The notes: generated by a model not told the origin, from the letters alone. 60,361 bases of DNA from Marinomonas flavescens (GCF_004352835.1 NZ_SJSB01000019.1:1-60361), one strand, 5' to 3'; positions 19,015-29,549 are shown, counted from the first letter of the stretch. Made by a program: numbers and translations.

Positions 19015-20247
19015 ATGAAAACCGCGAAAAACCCTTTTGAGTTGGCTTTCGAACACATGCCAACTCCAGCGTTCATTATAGAAACCGAAACAGGGAAGCT
19101 GCATTCTGTTAACAGAGGTTTTGCTCTGTTTTTTGAAAGCTTTAATGCAAAGCCTAGCGACTCTTGGATGACGCTCAGCGAAGAAGCCAACAGCCTCAAA
19201 GATTGGCAGATATTATGTGAAAAAATTCAAAACGGCCAAATAGACCGCTGTGAAAATCTGCTTCGTATTGGTAAAAAGCTGGTCAATACACAACTAGAAT
19301 TTCACCCAATGGGAGAATACATTCTAGCCTGCGTTTACAACACAGATCACATGGATTTGGTCGACGCAGAAAATACATTACTTAAATTTGCGTTAACCGA
19401 ATCTTCGGCAGGCTTGTGGATTTGGGAAACCGACTCTGACCTAATTTCTTGTTCAAAGTCGATCGCAGTCTTACTTGGCCTGCCACAAGATAAAACACCA
19501 CGTTCGACGCAGGAATGGCACTCACTCGTTCACCCTGATGATGTAAAAAATCTGGATCGGGTTGTTACTGAGCATGTTAAACATCGTCAAAGTTACTACG
19601 AAGCAGAGTATCGCATTCGCAAATCTGATAATGAGTACATGTGGGTCAAAGAGCGTGGTAGAACTTATACCAAAAACATCGATGGCAGTATCAAGAAAGT
19701 CATTGGTTTCTTCGAAGACATTAGCTCACAGAAAGCGCTTGAAGAACATTTACGCAATCAAGCCACTTTTGACGAACTCACCGGTTTATTAAACCGTGGG
19801 GCGGCATTAACTCATTTTAAAAAACAACTCGGACTTGCCAAACGCCAATACACGCCATTAACAATGGCAAAAATAAATCTTGATGCGACGGGGCGATTGC
19901 CCGAATTACCAATGGAAATTCGTAACTTAGCTATCCAAACATCTGCTCGCCACGTTTATAAAAACATGAGAGAGGCCGATGTACTTGCTAGAGTCGAGCC
20001 AGACAAGCTACTACTTCTTTTACCTAATACCAGCGTTAAAGATGCCCAAGTTTTATTGCAAAATATGATTGACCCAACCGAAGATGAAATGAAGGCGCTG
20101 ATCGATGGAAAGTCTGACCCGCTCGATTTTTGCGTTGGTATTGCCGCCTTCCCTGAAGATGGTGAAACCATTGAAGAATTAGCACAAAGTGCCAATGAAG
20201 CGCTAGAAGTCGGCAGACAAAAAAGTCTACGCATCGTTATAAACTGA
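19015..20247 (+). CDS. PAS-PAS-GGDEF protein with a degenerate diguanylate cyclase site
   Basis: 410 aa from ATG 19015 (AAAGGAACG ribosome site). A first PAS-like region lies at about 5-100. A PAS_3-type domain follows at about 120-240 (WIWETDSD, HPDDVKNLDRVV, YRIRKSDNEYMWVKERGR, FFEDIS). The GGDEF domain starts at ATFDELTGLLNRGAAL (near 248). The active-site motif that should read R-GG(D/E)EF is ARVEPDKLLLLLP, so the two glycines and the acidic catalytic residue are lost. There is no RxxD I-site. Cyclic-di-GMP synthesis is therefore unlikely. A signal-sensing or partner-binding role is inferred. No membrane segment is seen. Confidence 0.88.
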   Translation: MKTAKNPFELAFEHMPTPAFIIETETGKLHSVNRGFALFFESFNAKPSDSWMTLSEEANSLKDWQILCEKIQNGQIDRCENLLRIGKKLVNTQLEFHPMGEYILACVYNTDHMDLVDAENTLLKFALTESSAGLWIWETDSDLISCSKSIAVLLGLPQDKTPRSTQEWHSLVHPDDVKNLDRVVTEHVKHRQSYYEAEYRIRKSDNEYMWVKERGRTYTKNIDGSIKKVIGFFEDISSQKALEEHLRNQATFDELTGLLNRGAALTHFKKQLGLAKRQYTPLTMAKINLDATGRLPELPMEIRNLAIQTSARHVYKNMREADVLARVEPDKLLLLLPNTSVKDAQVLLQNMIDPTEDEMKALIDGKSDPLDFCVGIAAFPEDGETIEELAQSANEALEVGRQKSLRIVIN

Positions 20248-20261
20248 TCTCGTTTAGATAA

Positions 20262-20335
20262 AAAAAGGCGTTTGATTCCTCAATGAAGCTCCCAATATTA
20301 AAGGAGATTCAAACGAGAGAATCAAACGCCTTTTT
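20262..20335. terminator. long bidirectional terminator
   Basis: A 17-bp perfect stem (20262-20278 with 20319-20335) has five A on the left and five T on the right. It serves both the PAS-GGDEF gene (plus) and the antiporter gene (minus). The 40-nt loop repeats part of the stem (GATTCAAACG) and could form an alternative pairing. Confidence 0.88.
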
Positions 20336-20385
20336 ATGCACTGCTAATAGCAGCGCTACAACGCATTAGAATAACGCACCAAAAC

Positions 20386-21663
20386 TTAAACTTGGCCGCT
20401 TTCTCCTTCTTCGATACTACGCTCAATAATAGGTGAGATAGTCATCCCTTGAACCACAATAGAAAAAATCACCACAACATACGTCATCATGACCATTAGC
20501 GTATGGTAATCAACGCCATTTACGATCAATTTCCCATGTGGAATGGAGGCTGCCATGGCCAAAGCCAAGCCACCGCGTAATCCACCCCATGTCAGAATTT
20601 TAATTGAATGCGCGTCGTATTTACGGAAGCGACGAAAGCCAAGGTAAGGTATAGAAACACTGATAAAACGTGCCAGTAAAACTAATGGAACCATCATCAG
20701 CCCTAGCGCTGCTTCTGTCCAAGTTACTGGAAGAACGACTAGTAACAGGCCAATTAGAATAAATAACAAAGAATTTAGAAACGCATCAACGGTATGCCAA
20801 AAGTGCGAAAGCGTCTCCTGACTATGCTCAGAGAAGCCGACAGTACGTGTCACGTTCCCTATAAAGATACCACTTACTACCATAGCCAAAGGCCCAGAAA
20901 TATCCAACAAGTTAGCTAACGCATAACCTGCGCTCGGGATACACAAGGTGATCAATAATTCGATACTACTGTCATTACTACGGCAAATTAACCAATGCGC
21001 AACGAGAGCAAGTACCACACCAAAAATAATACCACCCACAGCATCGACTAGAAATAATTCGGCAACACCGCCAAAACTAGGCTCTTGACCGGTAAAAATC
21101 AAAGCGAAGATTGTTGAGAAAACAACCAAACCAACACCATCGTTAAATAACGACTCGCCTTCTACTTGTACTGATATTTTATCTGGCGCATTCATTTTTT
21201 TGATGATAGCAAGAACGGCGATAGGGTCAGTCGGGCTAATTAAAGCACCAAAAAGCATGCAATAAATAAGAGGTAGATCCCAGCCACACAACGCCAATGC
21301 CCAGTAGCTGAAGTAACCAATAATGATGGTGGAAATTAGCGTCGAGCCTAATGCCATAATGGCTATTTCCCAACGTTGATTTCGTAACAACTTAAGGTCG
21401 ATCTCTAATGCGCCAGCGAAAAGAAGAAAACCTAACATCCCCTTTAAGAGCAACATATTAAAGTTAAGCCCATCTACCGCCTGTGCGATAGAGGCCGTAA
21501 TACCACCACCAGAGACCGAGGCTAATATCATCAGCAAAAGAGAAATAACGACCGACCCCGTTGTAATCGCAATAGTCGTTTGCAGCTTCAGGATGTATTG
21601 GTTAGTGAAGGCGATAAAAATCGCTACCACTGATAATAAACAGAGGAAATACCAAGAGTTCAT
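20386..21663 (-). CDS. Na+/H+ (cation/proton) antiporter, CPA1/NhaP type
   Basis: Inner-membrane exchanger of 425 aa with about 12 hydrophobic segments. Family signatures are GALISPTDPIAVLAI (near 140-155), with the ion-binding aspartate, and VEGESLFNDGVGLVVF (near 168-183). The basic WGGLRGGLALAMAASIP of TM10-11 is near 355. It probably exports Na+ (or K+) in exchange for protons. A GGAG ribosome site precedes the ATG. Its 5' side holds a cluster of strong hairpins (21710-21856), suggesting leader-RNA control. Ion specificity cannot be read from sequence. Confidence 0.93.
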   Translation of the reverse strand: MNSWYFLCLLSVVAIFIAFTNQYILKLQTTIAITTGSVVISLLLMILASVSGGGITASIAQAVDGLNFNMLLLKGMLGFLLFAGALEIDLKLLRNQRWEIAIMALGSTLISTIIIGYFSYWALALCGWDLPLIYCMLFGALISPTDPIAVLAIIKKMNAPDKISVQVEGESLFNDGVGLVVFSTIFALIFTGQEPSFGGVAELFLVDAVGGIIFGVVLALVAHWLICRSNDSSIELLITLCIPSAGYALANLLDISGPLAMVVSGIFIGNVTRTVGFSEHSQETLSHFWHTVDAFLNSLLFILIGLLLVVLPVTWTEAALGLMMVPLVLLARFISVSIPYLGFRRFRKYDAHSIKILTWGGLRGGLALAMAASIPHGKLIVNGVDYHTLMVMMTYVVVIFSIVVQGMTISPIIERSIEEGESGQV

Positions 21664-22034
21664 TTTTTCTCCAAATTAATAAGACATTATTTTAAAACTG
21701 AAACGGTTAAGGATGGCACCCTGAACGAATACCATCCTAGAATCTGAAATACGTAGGCTTAGGTTTAAGGCAAACGCTAAGCTCAAGTTTTTAGTTTTAT
21801 GCTTTCCCAGCTCGCTGAAAAAGCACAAAGTAAAATGAGGCGATTAAACTAAAAACAACAAAAGAAAAAGGCAGTAAAAACGTAAACAACAGAAAATGCT
21901 TTTAACCATTTTTATGAGACATCGATCTGCATAATTTTCTAAATATTATTGCACTAATACACATTTTGTATGTCCAATAAAAAAACGTTTTTAAGGCGGG
22001 TAATTATCGCAAGAAGAGAAATAAATTTCTTCTA
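21664..22034 (-). promoter_or_regulatory. structured 5' leader of the antiporter gene
   Basis: 371 bp without a gene. On the minus strand there are three successive structures. First, long arms GTTTTTAGTTT/AAACTAAAAAC (21846-21856 with 21787-21797) enclose a TGCTTTTTCAG-CGAG-CTGGGAAAGCA hairpin. Second, GCTTAG-C-GTTT-GCCTT-AAAC-CTAAGC (21757-21782). Third, AGGATGG/CCATCCT (21732-21738 with 21710-21716), ending 47 bp before the start codon. None is followed by a good T-run, so control at translation initiation is more likely than termination. The upstream 180 bp (after folA) is A/T-rich with no clear gene. Confidence 0.6.
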
Positions 22035-22544
22035 TTATTTTGCACTGGTTCTTTGATATACCGAAAAACGATAATCATAAGGGTTAGGACCTTCTGCTGC
22101 AAATGCTTCTTCAGCGAGCAGCGTAAAAGATGGCCATTCCACTTCTGGAAAATACGCATCGCCATTAATCTGCGCATCAACATGAGTCACATATAAACGA
22201 TCAGCTTTCTCCAATGCTAATTGATATATTTGGGCACCGCCTATTACCATTACCTCTTCTTGCCCATTAACCAAACAAATATCTTCACCCAATGAAATCG
22301 CTGCGTCTAGCGAAGTCACCACATCAATACCATCAGCTTGATAATCTCGGTCTCTAGTAATCACTATATTTCGACGCCCCGGTAATGGCTTACCAATAGA
22401 CTCAAACGTCTTACGCCCCATAACAATAGGCTTGCCCATCGTTGCTTGTTTGAAGTATTTAAGATCATTAGGAAGATGCCAAGGTAATGAGTTATTGATC
22501 CCGATGACTCGGTTGGCTGACATGGCAACAATTAAAGACAACAT
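22035..22544 (-). CDS. folA: dihydrofolate reductase
   Basis: Reduces dihydrofolate to tetrahydrofolate with NADPH; target of trimethoprim. The 169 aa include the catalytic Asp27 in LPWHLPNDLKYF, the NADPH motifs GRKTFESIGKPLPGR and VMVIGGAQIYQLAL, and the C-terminal YDYRFSVYQR strand. It is divergent from thyA, whose product consumes methylene-tetrahydrofolate and generates dihydrofolate, so the two reactions form one cycle. Confidence 0.97.
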   Translation of the reverse strand: MLSLIVAMSANRVIGINNSLPWHLPNDLKYFKQATMGKPIVMGRKTFESIGKPLPGRRNIVITRDRDYQADGIDVVTSLDAAISLGEDICLVNGQEEVMVIGGAQIYQLALEKADRLYVTHVDAQINGDAYFPEVEWPSFTLLAEEAFAAEGPNPYDYRFSVYQRTSAK

Positions 22545-22607
22545 AGAATAAACCTTAGAGTAAGCCCCCTAGAGATTCCGTAAATACGGCACCTTAGGTA
22601 GGGGTTC

Positions 22608-22616
22608 TGATATAAT
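22608..22616 (+). promoter_or_regulatory. extended -10 promoter of thyA
   Basis: TG-A-TATAAT (22608-22616) is a perfect extended -10 without a recognisable -35. Transcription from about 22623 would begin downstream of an upstream in-frame ATG at 22619. This supports the thyA start chosen at 22706. Confidence 0.6.
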
Positions 22617-22705
22617 CGATGAAAACTATTATACTCATGGCAGCCCATAATGCATTTTTAAAAAGACTTAAGTCGCTGCCAGACAATAAATACAGGGCTC
22701 TCTTC

Positions 22706-23557
22706 ATGAAACAATATTTAGACCTTTGCCAGCGTATCGTTGATGAAGGCGTATGGGTAGAAAACGAACGTACAGGTAAGCGCTGCTTAACAGTAATTAA
22801 CGCGGACCTAACTTATGATGTAAACAAGGGTGAATTCCCACTTGTTACAACTCGGAAAAGTTATTGGAAGTCGGCCATTGCGGAAATCCTTGGCTATTTA
22901 AGAGGCTATGATAATGCCGCTGATTTTCGAGCACTTGGCACCAAAACATGGGATGCCAATGCCAATGACAACGCCGTCTGGCTAAATAACCCATACCGTA
23001 AAGGCAAAGACGATATGGGGTTATGCTATGGCGCCATTGGCCGTGCATTCCCTAAACCAGACGGTGGTCACATTGATCTACTCAAACAAATCATTGATGA
23101 CTTAACTAAGGGAGTGGATAACCGCGGAGAGATCCTTACTTTTTATCATCCTGGGGCATTCCATATGGCCTGCCTTCGTCCCTGCTTGTACAGCCATCAC
23201 TTTTCTTTACTTGGCGATACACTTTATTTAAATAGCACACAACGCAGCTGTGATGTGCCATTAGGATTAAATTTCAACATGGTTCAAGTCTATGTGCTAC
23301 TCGCAATTGTGGCGCAAATTACTGGACACAAAGCAGGCCAAGCCTTCCATAAAATAGTCAATGCTCACATTTATGAAGACCAACTTGAACTGATGCGTGA
23401 CGTGCAATTAAAACGCCAGCCATATGCTTTACCAACACTAAAGATTAACCCAAACATCAAATCTTTAAAGGACATTGAAACCTGGGTAACAATGGATGAC
23501 TTCTCTATTGAGGGATACGAATTCCACGAACCGATTGCTTACCCATTCTCTGTCTAG
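22706..23557 (+). CDS. thyA: thymidylate synthase
   Basis: Methylates dUMP to dTMP with methylene-tetrahydrofolate. From ATG 22706 (CAGGG ribosome site) it is 283 aa and starts [20 protein letters not shown], like the 283-aa Vibrio ThyA. An ATG 29 codons earlier would overlap the promoter. The catalytic cysteine is Cys160 in [11 protein letters not shown], where E. coli has LPPCH. The dUMP site [14 protein letters not shown] and the [12 protein letters not shown] segment are intact. It belongs to the Vibrio-type branch rather than the 264-aa E. coli type. Confidence 0.96.
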   Translation: MKQYLDLCQRIVDEGVWVENERTGKRCLTVINADLTYDVNKGEFPLVTTRKSYWKSAIAEILGYLRGYDNAADFRALGTKTWDANANDNAVWLNNPYRKGKDDMGLCYGAIGRAFPKPDGGHIDLLKQIIDDLTKGVDNRGEILTFYHPGAFHMACLRPCLYSHHFSLLGDTLYLNSTQRSCDVPLGLNFNMVQVYVLLAIVAQITGHKAGQAFHKIVNAHIYEDQLELMRDVQLKRQPYALPTLKINPNIKSLKDIETWVTMDDFSIEGYEFHEPIAYPFSV

Positions 23558-23610
23558 CTAAACGGCTTCACATCACTGACACAAGGCACTTTTTAGCGAC
23601 ACTAAACACA

Positions 23611-23641
23611 AAAAAGCCAGTTCTCAATAACTGGCTTTTTT
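23611..23641. terminator. bidirectional terminator between thyA and lgt
   Basis: AAAAAGCCAGTT-CTCAAT-AACTGGCTTTTT is a 12-bp perfect stem with A/T tracts usable on both strands. Confidence 0.93.
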
Positions 23642-23699
23642 GATGCGATTCTTATCTAGTCGCCCTTTATTAACGAGGGGGACTTATGTTTTTAGGGTC

Positions 23700-24497
23700 T
23701 TATGTCTTCGGGTACTTTTTCATTTTAAAGCCAAATACAATCAGCATAATACCAATAATCACCATAGGCAGAGAAAGCACTTGCCCTTCTGTTACCCAAC
23801 CAAAAGCTAAATAACCAATTTGCGGATCCGGCTCACGCACAAATTCAGACATAATTCGAAACACGCCATAGCATAGTAAAAACAATCCTGACACACAGTA
23901 TCTAGGCTTACTCTTTTTCGAAAAGAACCATAGGATACAAAACAATGCGACGCCTTCTAAGGCGAATTGATAAAGCTGCGATGGATGACGAGCGAGTTGC
24001 AGAGGGTCTTTTGGAAAAACCATTGCCCATGGCACATCGGTCGGCTTCCCCCATAACTCACCGTTAATGAAATTACCTATACGCCCAGCACCTAAACCAA
24101 TTGGAACAAATGGTGCGGCGAAATCAGTCACATCAATTAAATGTTTATTGTAGCGTCGCGCAAATACTGCAAGCGCGACAATAACCCCGATCAAGCCACC
24201 ATGAAACGACATACCACCGTCCCAGATTTTGAACATGACCAGTGGGTGCTCAATAAAAACAGGAAACTGGTAAAAAAGAATATAACCAATACGGCCACCT
24301 AATATGACCCCCAGCGCACCATAGAAAATCATGTCGCTGACCATTTCTTGAGTCCATAAACTATTAGACTTTTTAGCTCGATAGGCACCTAAAAAATACG
24401 CACCGGCAAAACCAATTAAATACATAATACCGTACCAATGTACGGAAAGCGGCCCTATTGAAATCGCGATAGGATCAATCGCTGGATAAGCTATCAT
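23700..24497 (-). CDS. lgt: prolipoprotein diacylglyceryl transferase
   Basis: Inner-membrane enzyme that transfers diacylglycerol from phosphatidylglycerol to the lipobox cysteine, the first step of lipoprotein maturation. The 265 aa have about seven membrane segments. [10 protein letters not shown] carries the essential histidine, the Lgt signature is [18 protein letters not shown], and the C-terminal [11 protein letters not shown] region follows. It lies 29 bp after ptsP on the same strand. A substrate lipoprotein (FlgP) is encoded at 55.7 kb. Confidence 0.97.
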   Translation of the reverse strand: MIAYPAIDPIAISIGPLSVHWYGIMYLIGFAGAYFLGAYRAKKSNSLWTQEMVSDMIFYGALGVILGGRIGYILFYQFPVFIEHPLVMFKIWDGGMSFHGGLIGVIVALAVFARRYNKHLIDVTDFAAPFVPIGLGAGRIGNFINGELWGKPTDVPWAMVFPKDPLQLARHPSQLYQFALEGVALFCILWFFSKKSKPRYCVSGLFLLCYGVFRIMSEFVREPDPQIGYLAFGWVTEGQVLSLPMVIIGIMLIVFGFKMKKYPKT

Positions 24498-24526
24498 AAC
24501 GGTAAGAACAACCTCTGAGGCGGATT

Positions 24527-26815
24527 TTAATTCACTGTTGTCGTTTTGGAAGGACGAACTAAACGTTCAATATTTGCTTCACGCATTAACCTAGTCATTG
24601 TTTGTGTTACAGCATCGGCATGCGCTAAATGGATCACTTGATCTAACATATTTTGAGCCTGTTCCATCGAGATATTTCGAATCACAGCCTTCACTTTGGG
24701 TAAGCTGGTAGAGCTCATAGACAAAACATCGTAACCCATCGCCATAAGAATAATAGCCCCCATTGGATCGCCTGCCATTTCACCACAGACACTGAGGTTT
24801 ATCCCCTCGTTTTTCACTTGTTTTACAATAGAATGCAAAGCACGTAAAACGGAAGGATGGAAACAATTGTATAAATCAGCAACACGAGGATTATTACGAT
24901 CCACAGCCAGCAGATATTGCGTTAAGTCATTACTACCAACAGACATAAAGTCCACCAGCGCAGCCAGTTCTTTCACTTGATAAACCGCGGCTGGAATTTC
25001 TATCATCACACCAACTTGAGGCATTTTTACATCATAACCTTCTTCTTTTACCTCAGCATAGGCGCGGCGAATTAACGCTAAGGCATCTTCTACTTCTGCG
25101 ACATTTGAAATCATTGGTAACATAATTTTTAGATTATGAAGACCGGCACTGGCTTTGATCATCGCTCGAATCTGCGCCATAAAAATTTCTAAGTGATCAA
25201 GCGTAACTCGGATACCACGCCAGCCAAGAAATGGATTGGCCTCAGCAATAGGAAAATATGGTAACGCTTTATCACCACCAATATCTAGAGTTCGCACTGT
25301 CACAGGAGCTGGTGCAAAACCTTCAAGTTGCTGGCGATATATATACTCTTGCTCTGCTTCTGTTGGAAAACGGTCCCGCACCATAAAAGGCACTTCTGTA
25401 CGGTAAAGACCAATACCTTCTGCACCTCGATCCAATGAACGAGCGATATCCGCGGTTAAACCCGTATTTACAAACAAGGATAAACGATAACCATCTGTTG
25501 TTTCACAGGGAAGATCTCTAAGTGTTTCGTACTCTTCTTCTAACTGACGCTCTTCATCAACAATCTGTTTATAATTTTGCGTTAAGCTTTCAGAAGGGTA
25601 AGTAAATACTTGTCCTAAGTAACCATCAACAATTAAATCGACTTTGTCTAATTGCGCATAAGGTAAATCTAGCGCCCCCATTACCGTAGGAATTCCCATA
25701 GCACGAGCCAAAATGGCAACATGGGAATTACTCGAACCCATTACAGAGACTAGGCCCTTGATTTTATCAATAGGAATTTCACCTAGCATAGAAGCCGTTA
25801 ACTCTTCACCAATGACAATACCGGGTTCGCTAAAGCGTTCAGCTAAATTAGGGGCTTTTTCTTGAAGATGAGAAAGAATTCGGCGACCTAAATCACGAAT
25901 ATCAGTGGCCCGTTCTCGTAAGTAAGGGTCGTCCATTTTATTAAAATGAGCGATATGGGCTTGAATAACTTTTCTAATTGCACCTTGCGCCCAATTACCT
26001 TTCTTAATCTTCTTCTCGACCTCAACAACCAGCGAGTTATCATTCAGAATTTTCAGATAGACATCAAATAAAGCCTTTTCATCGGTCGATAAATGCTGAC
26101 TAAGTCGGTCACTTGCTCGCCGAATATCGTCTCGGACGGCTTCAAGCGCTTGATGAAAATCTATAATTTCAGAAGCGCTATCAGTAATGACACGATCTGG
26201 AATAACATCTAAATCCGCCAGCGGATAGACCACGACGCCACGACCAAGTGCAACACCTGAACTGCCAGACACCCCTTTGTAACGAAAATCTGAGCCGACT
26301 TGAACAGAGTTCACACTAAGACTCGTCATTGCACCCGTTGCTTCCGCATGAGCAATAACACCCGCTAGCTGCGCAGAAAGTGTAATGAGAAAAGCTTCTT
26401 CACCTTCATCAAAACGACGCTTATCTTCATGCTGAACAACCAATACACCCAACACTTGCCGATGATGGATAATAGGAACACCCAAAAATGAACGATACCG
26501 TTCTTCTCCCGTGCCATTAAGATAATGGAACGAGGGATGAATATGGGCATCTTCCAAATTTACAGGCTCAGCACGTCGACCGACTAAACTAACAAGCCCT
26601 TCATCAGACTTTAAACTAGCACTTCCGGCAACACCTGCGTTTAAGCCACGCGTCGCCATCAAAACGTATTCACTTGTATTAGGGTCTACTAAGTAAATAG
26701 AACAGACTTCTGCTCGCATAGCTCTTCGCACACGACGAACAATAATGTCCAACGCGACAGGCAAAGACTGCGCTGCAGTCACTTCTTGAGTAATACGTCT
26801 GAGCAAACTTAGCAT
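24527..26815 (-). CDS. ptsP: PTS-Ntr enzyme I (EI-Ntr)
   Basis: Phosphoenolpyruvate-protein phosphotransferase of the nitrogen-linked PTS, starting a relay to NPr and EIIA-Ntr. The 762 aa have an N-terminal GAF domain (about 1-160), known in relatives to sense glutamine or 2-oxoglutarate. The phosphohistidine domain has His365 in [13 protein letters not shown]. The C-terminal PEP-binding barrel shows [38 protein letters not shown] and [10 protein letters not shown]. It is in the conserved rppH-ptsP-lgt order, 30 bp after rppH. Confidence 0.97.
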   Translation of the reverse strand: MLSLLRRITQEVTAAQSLPVALDIIVRRVRRAMRAEVCSIYLVDPNTSEYVLMATRGLNAGVAGSASLKSDEGLVSLVGRRAEPVNLEDAHIHPSFHYLNGTGEERYRSFLGVPIIHHRQVLGVLVVQHEDKRRFDEGEEAFLITLSAQLAGVIAHAEATGAMTSLSVNSVQVGSDFRYKGVSGSSGVALGRGVVVYPLADLDVIPDRVITDSASEIIDFHQALEAVRDDIRRASDRLSQHLSTDEKALFDVYLKILNDNSLVVEVEKKIKKGNWAQGAIRKVIQAHIAHFNKMDDPYLRERATDIRDLGRRILSHLQEKAPNLAERFSEPGIVIGEELTASMLGEIPIDKIKGLVSVMGSSNSHVAILARAMGIPTVMGALDLPYAQLDKVDLIVDGYLGQVFTYPSESLTQNYKQIVDEERQLEEEYETLRDLPCETTDGYRLSLFVNTGLTADIARSLDRGAEGIGLYRTEVPFMVRDRFPTEAEQEYIYRQQLEGFAPAPVTVRTLDIGGDKALPYFPIAEANPFLGWRGIRVTLDHLEIFMAQIRAMIKASAGLHNLKIMLPMISNVAEVEDALALIRRAYAEVKEEGYDVKMPQVGVMIEIPAAVYQVKELAALVDFMSVGSNDLTQYLLAVDRNNPRVADLYNCFHPSVLRALHSIVKQVKNEGINLSVCGEMAGDPMGAIILMAMGYDVLSMSSTSLPKVKAVIRNISMEQAQNMLDQVIHLAHADAVTQTMTRLMREANIERLVRPSKTTTVN

Positions 26816-26845
26816 TGTTCTCCTTACACCCTAAGTAATATAAAT

Positions 26846-27349
26846 TTAAAGAGTCGCTTTTATTATGTGTTCTAATTTTCGGTGTGCATTTGGAATCAGT
26901 TCTTTTAATGCGCGGCGATAAACATCCTTCTTAAACGCCACAACCTGGCCAAGCGGGTACCAATAACTCACCCATCTCCAACCATCAAACTCAGGGCAAT
27001 CTGTTGAATCCACGCACACACAAGCATCTGCACAACGAATGGACAGCAAAAACCACTTCTGTTTTTGCCCGATACACAAAGGCTTGCTGTTATGTCTTAA
27101 CATGCGTTTGGGAAGTCGGTAACGTAACCATCCTCGGGTTTTCCCCACGATTTCTACCTGATGAGGTTCCAACCCCACTTCTTCCTTCAATTCTCTATAC
27201 AAAGCATCTTCAGGAGTTTCATCAGGTTTAATACCGCCTTGGGGAAATTGCCATGCATTTTGTCCCACACGCCTTGCCCAAAGAAGTTGGCCACGCTCGT
27301 TCATCAGTATGATGCCCACATTCGGCCTATATCCGTCTGCATCAATCAC
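26846..27349 (-). CDS. rppH: RNA pyrophosphohydrolase
   Basis: Nudix hydrolase that removes pyrophosphate from the 5' end of mRNAs, opening them to RNase E decay. It is 167 aa. [17 protein letters not shown] at the start is characteristic. The Nudix box runs from GGIKPDE to RELKEEVGL (near 38-60). [22 protein letters not shown] follows. It is first of rppH-ptsP-lgt and divergent from the HAD phosphatase gene, as in Pseudomonas. Confidence 0.96.
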   Translation of the reverse strand: MIDADGYRPNVGIILMNERGQLLWARRVGQNAWQFPQGGIKPDETPEDALYRELKEEVGLEPHQVEIVGKTRGWLRYRLPKRMLRHNSKPLCIGQKQKWFLLSIRCADACVCVDSTDCPEFDGWRWVSYWYPLGQVVAFKKDVYRRALKELIPNAHRKLEHIIKATL

Positions 27350-27484
27350 GAGCTATCACCTTTTAACATAAGAATAAATTATTTTCATTGTTCCATATTT
27401 CGCCTTCTGGCACAATTAAGACAGGTGTTATTTGTCGCTCTCATCGTTATACTTTGTATACATTAAATGAACTAAGGACTGCTT

Positions 27485-28141
27485 GTGACGCTCGCAATAT
27501 TTGATTTAGATGGCACCTTATTAAGCGGTGACAGTGATTACGCTTGGGGAGAATTTTTAGTAGAAAAAGGATTGGTGGACACACAAGCCTATAAAGAAGC
27601 CAATGATCGCTTCTTTGAACAATACCAATCTGGCACCTTAGATATTTATGAATACATGGCGTTTAGTTTAGCGCCGCTTACTTTATTCAATAATGAAGAG
27701 CTAATAAAACTACACAACACCTTCATGGCTGAAAAAGTCGCGCCTATGATGCAAGATAAAGCAAAGGCATTGCTGAAGCATCATAAAGACCAGGGTCATT
27801 TCTTACTCATGATCACGGCGACCAATCAATTTGTCACAGGGCCCATCGCAGATGCACTGGGTATGGATCACATCATCGCACCCATTCCTGAGATTATTAA
27901 TAATCGCTACACAGGAAAAACCGTCGGCGTTCCAAGCTTCCAAGAAGGCAAGGTCACTCGCTTAAATGACTGGCTAGCCGAGACAGGACATTCGATGGAA
28001 GGCAGCTACTTCTACAGTGACTCTCGTAACGACTTACCACTTTTAGAACTCGTTACTCACCCTGTTGCTGTTGACGCTGACCCAACACTGACTGAAATTG
28101 CCAAGGAACGCGGCTGGCCTCATATTTCACTACGAGACTAG
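27485..28141 (+). CDS. HAD-IB family phosphatase (SerB/histidinol-phosphatase-like)
   Basis: 218 aa, GTG start. HAD motif I is IFDLDGTLL with nucleophile Asp7 and acid/base Asp9. Motif II is MITATNQFV (near 110). A motif III lysine is in EGKVTRLNDWL, and motif IV is YFYSDSRNDLPLLEL (near 177-191). The helical cap type resembles phosphoserine phosphatase. The homologue next to rppH in Pseudomonas has been linked to histidinol-phosphate cleavage; I infer that this is a candidate here but the substrate cannot be read from sequence. Confidence 0.85.
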   Translation: MTLAIFDLDGTLLSGDSDYAWGEFLVEKGLVDTQAYKEANDRFFEQYQSGTLDIYEYMAFSLAPLTLFNNEELIKLHNTFMAEKVAPMMQDKAKALLKHHKDQGHFLLMITATNQFVTGPIADALGMDHIIAPIPEIINNRYTGKTVGVPSFQEGKVTRLNDWLAETGHSMEGSYFYSDSRNDLPLLELVTHPVAVDADPTLTEIAKERGWPHISLRD

Positions 28142-28165
28142 TCGATAACCCTCTATGTTCCATAT

Positions 28166-28204
28166 AAAAAGCCTCTTTACTTTTTGAAGTAAAGAGGCTT
28201 TTTT
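28166..28204. terminator. bidirectional terminator between the HAD gene and rlmI
   Basis: AAAAAGCCTCTTTACTT (28166-28182) is fully complementary to 28187-28203 around loop TTTG, with A/T tracts on both sides. Confidence 0.93.
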
Positions 28205-28231
28205 CATTCAAAACATACCAATAACGCGGCG

Positions 28232-29437
28232 CTACAGACCCATATTGTTATGGATTCGGTAGAACAATGCTTTCAAATATTCCGTTTCTTCAATCGCTGG
28301 ATGAACCGGATGATCTGGCGCTTGCGTACCACGATAGATCAATTGAGAAAAACGCTCTAACTGACGGCTGTTACTGCGCACTATGTCATGTAATCGACTT
28401 GTTTCTAAGTGCATAGAGCAGGAACCCGAGACTAAAATGCCGCCTTTAGCGACCAAGCGCATAGCCAGCTGATTCGCTCGATGATACGCACCTTCTCCTG
28501 CTTTAATGTCTTTACGACGAGCGATAAAAGCTGGTGGATCCATGACAACCACATCAAAACGCTGTTTTTCTTCAATCAAAGACTGCATCGCTTCAAATGC
28601 ATCGCCGTGCATAAGTTCAGAACCACCTTCGTACTGGTTCAATTTAAGGTTTGCGTCCACATGGCTTAAAGCGCTTTCAGATGCATCAATAAAGGTAACA
28701 TCCGTCGCACCAGCGGCCGCGGCTTGAACACCCCAACCACCAATATAAGAGAAAACATCAAGAACGCGCTTGCCATCGCAGTAATTTTGCATGGTTTTGC
28801 GGTTTTCACGATGATCATAAAACCAACCCGTTTTTTGACCATCCCAGACAGGCGCTTGAAAAAGCACATCATTTTCTTGCAAGAAAACCAATTCAGGCAC
28901 TGTACCAAACGCTTCTTCAACGTATGTTTCTAGCCCTTCGATTTGGCGCATTTTGCCATCATTTTTCATTAATATAGCGGTTGGTTTGATCACATCTTGC
29001 AAAGCTTCAATGATTTCGCTTTTCAAACGCTCCATTCCTGCAGTAGAAATCTGCACCACTAATATATCGCCGAAACGATCTACAACTAGACCTGACAATC
29101 CATCTGAATCACCAAATACTAAACGGTAATAAGGCCCTTTATAGGCAATTTCACGTAATGACAAAGCAATTTTAAGACGATGAACCAACGTTGACTTATT
29201 CATAACACCATCAACACTGCGGCTTACCAAACGCCCGCAGATCAAAGTGTTAGGATTAATCATCGCAATACCAATGGGCTTCCCTTGCGCCGTTTCAACA
29301 ACAACCTGATCGCCTGGAGTAAACTGTTTTAATGGTGTCTTATTAGTATCTACTTCATTGCTGTAGATCCATTGATGACCCGCTCGTAGACGTCGATCAG
29401 CTTGCCCTTTTAGTCGAATAACGCTCAATTTCTTCAC
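28232..29437 (-). CDS. rlmI: 23S rRNA (cytosine1962-C5)-methyltransferase
   Basis: Methylates C1962 of 23S rRNA with SAM. The 401 aa have an N-terminal PUA domain (about 1-80, LSVIRLKGQADRRLRAGH). The EEHEH-like linker follows. The Rossmann methyltransferase has VLDVFSYIGGWG (near 226-237), VVMDPPAFIARR (near 296) and the catalytic cysteine in SGSCSMH (near 345). The paired catalytic acid in FYDHRENR is present. A perfect -10 TATAAT lies about 20 bp upstream. Confidence 0.95.
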   Translation of the reverse strand: MKKLSVIRLKGQADRRLRAGHQWIYSNEVDTNKTPLKQFTPGDQVVVETAQGKPIGIAMINPNTLICGRLVSRSVDGVMNKSTLVHRLKIALSLREIAYKGPYYRLVFGDSDGLSGLVVDRFGDILVVQISTAGMERLKSEIIEALQDVIKPTAILMKNDGKMRQIEGLETYVEEAFGTVPELVFLQENDVLFQAPVWDGQKTGWFYDHRENRKTMQNYCDGKRVLDVFSYIGGWGVQAAAAGATDVTFIDASESALSHVDANLKLNQYEGGSELMHGDAFEAMQSLIEEKQRFDVVVMDPPAFIARRKDIKAGEGAYHRANQLAMRLVAKGGILVSGSCSMHLETSRLHDIVRSNSRQLERFSQLIYRGTQAPDHPVHPAIEETEYLKALFYRIHNNMGL

Positions 29438-29549
29438 CCAGTGATTTTAAAAAAACCTATTATAAATGCTACACACTCAATTGCTATTAATTAAGTGTTC
29501 GTTGAATTATTTGTCTTGATTTAGACCGCGCCGCTGACAACTTACTTAA

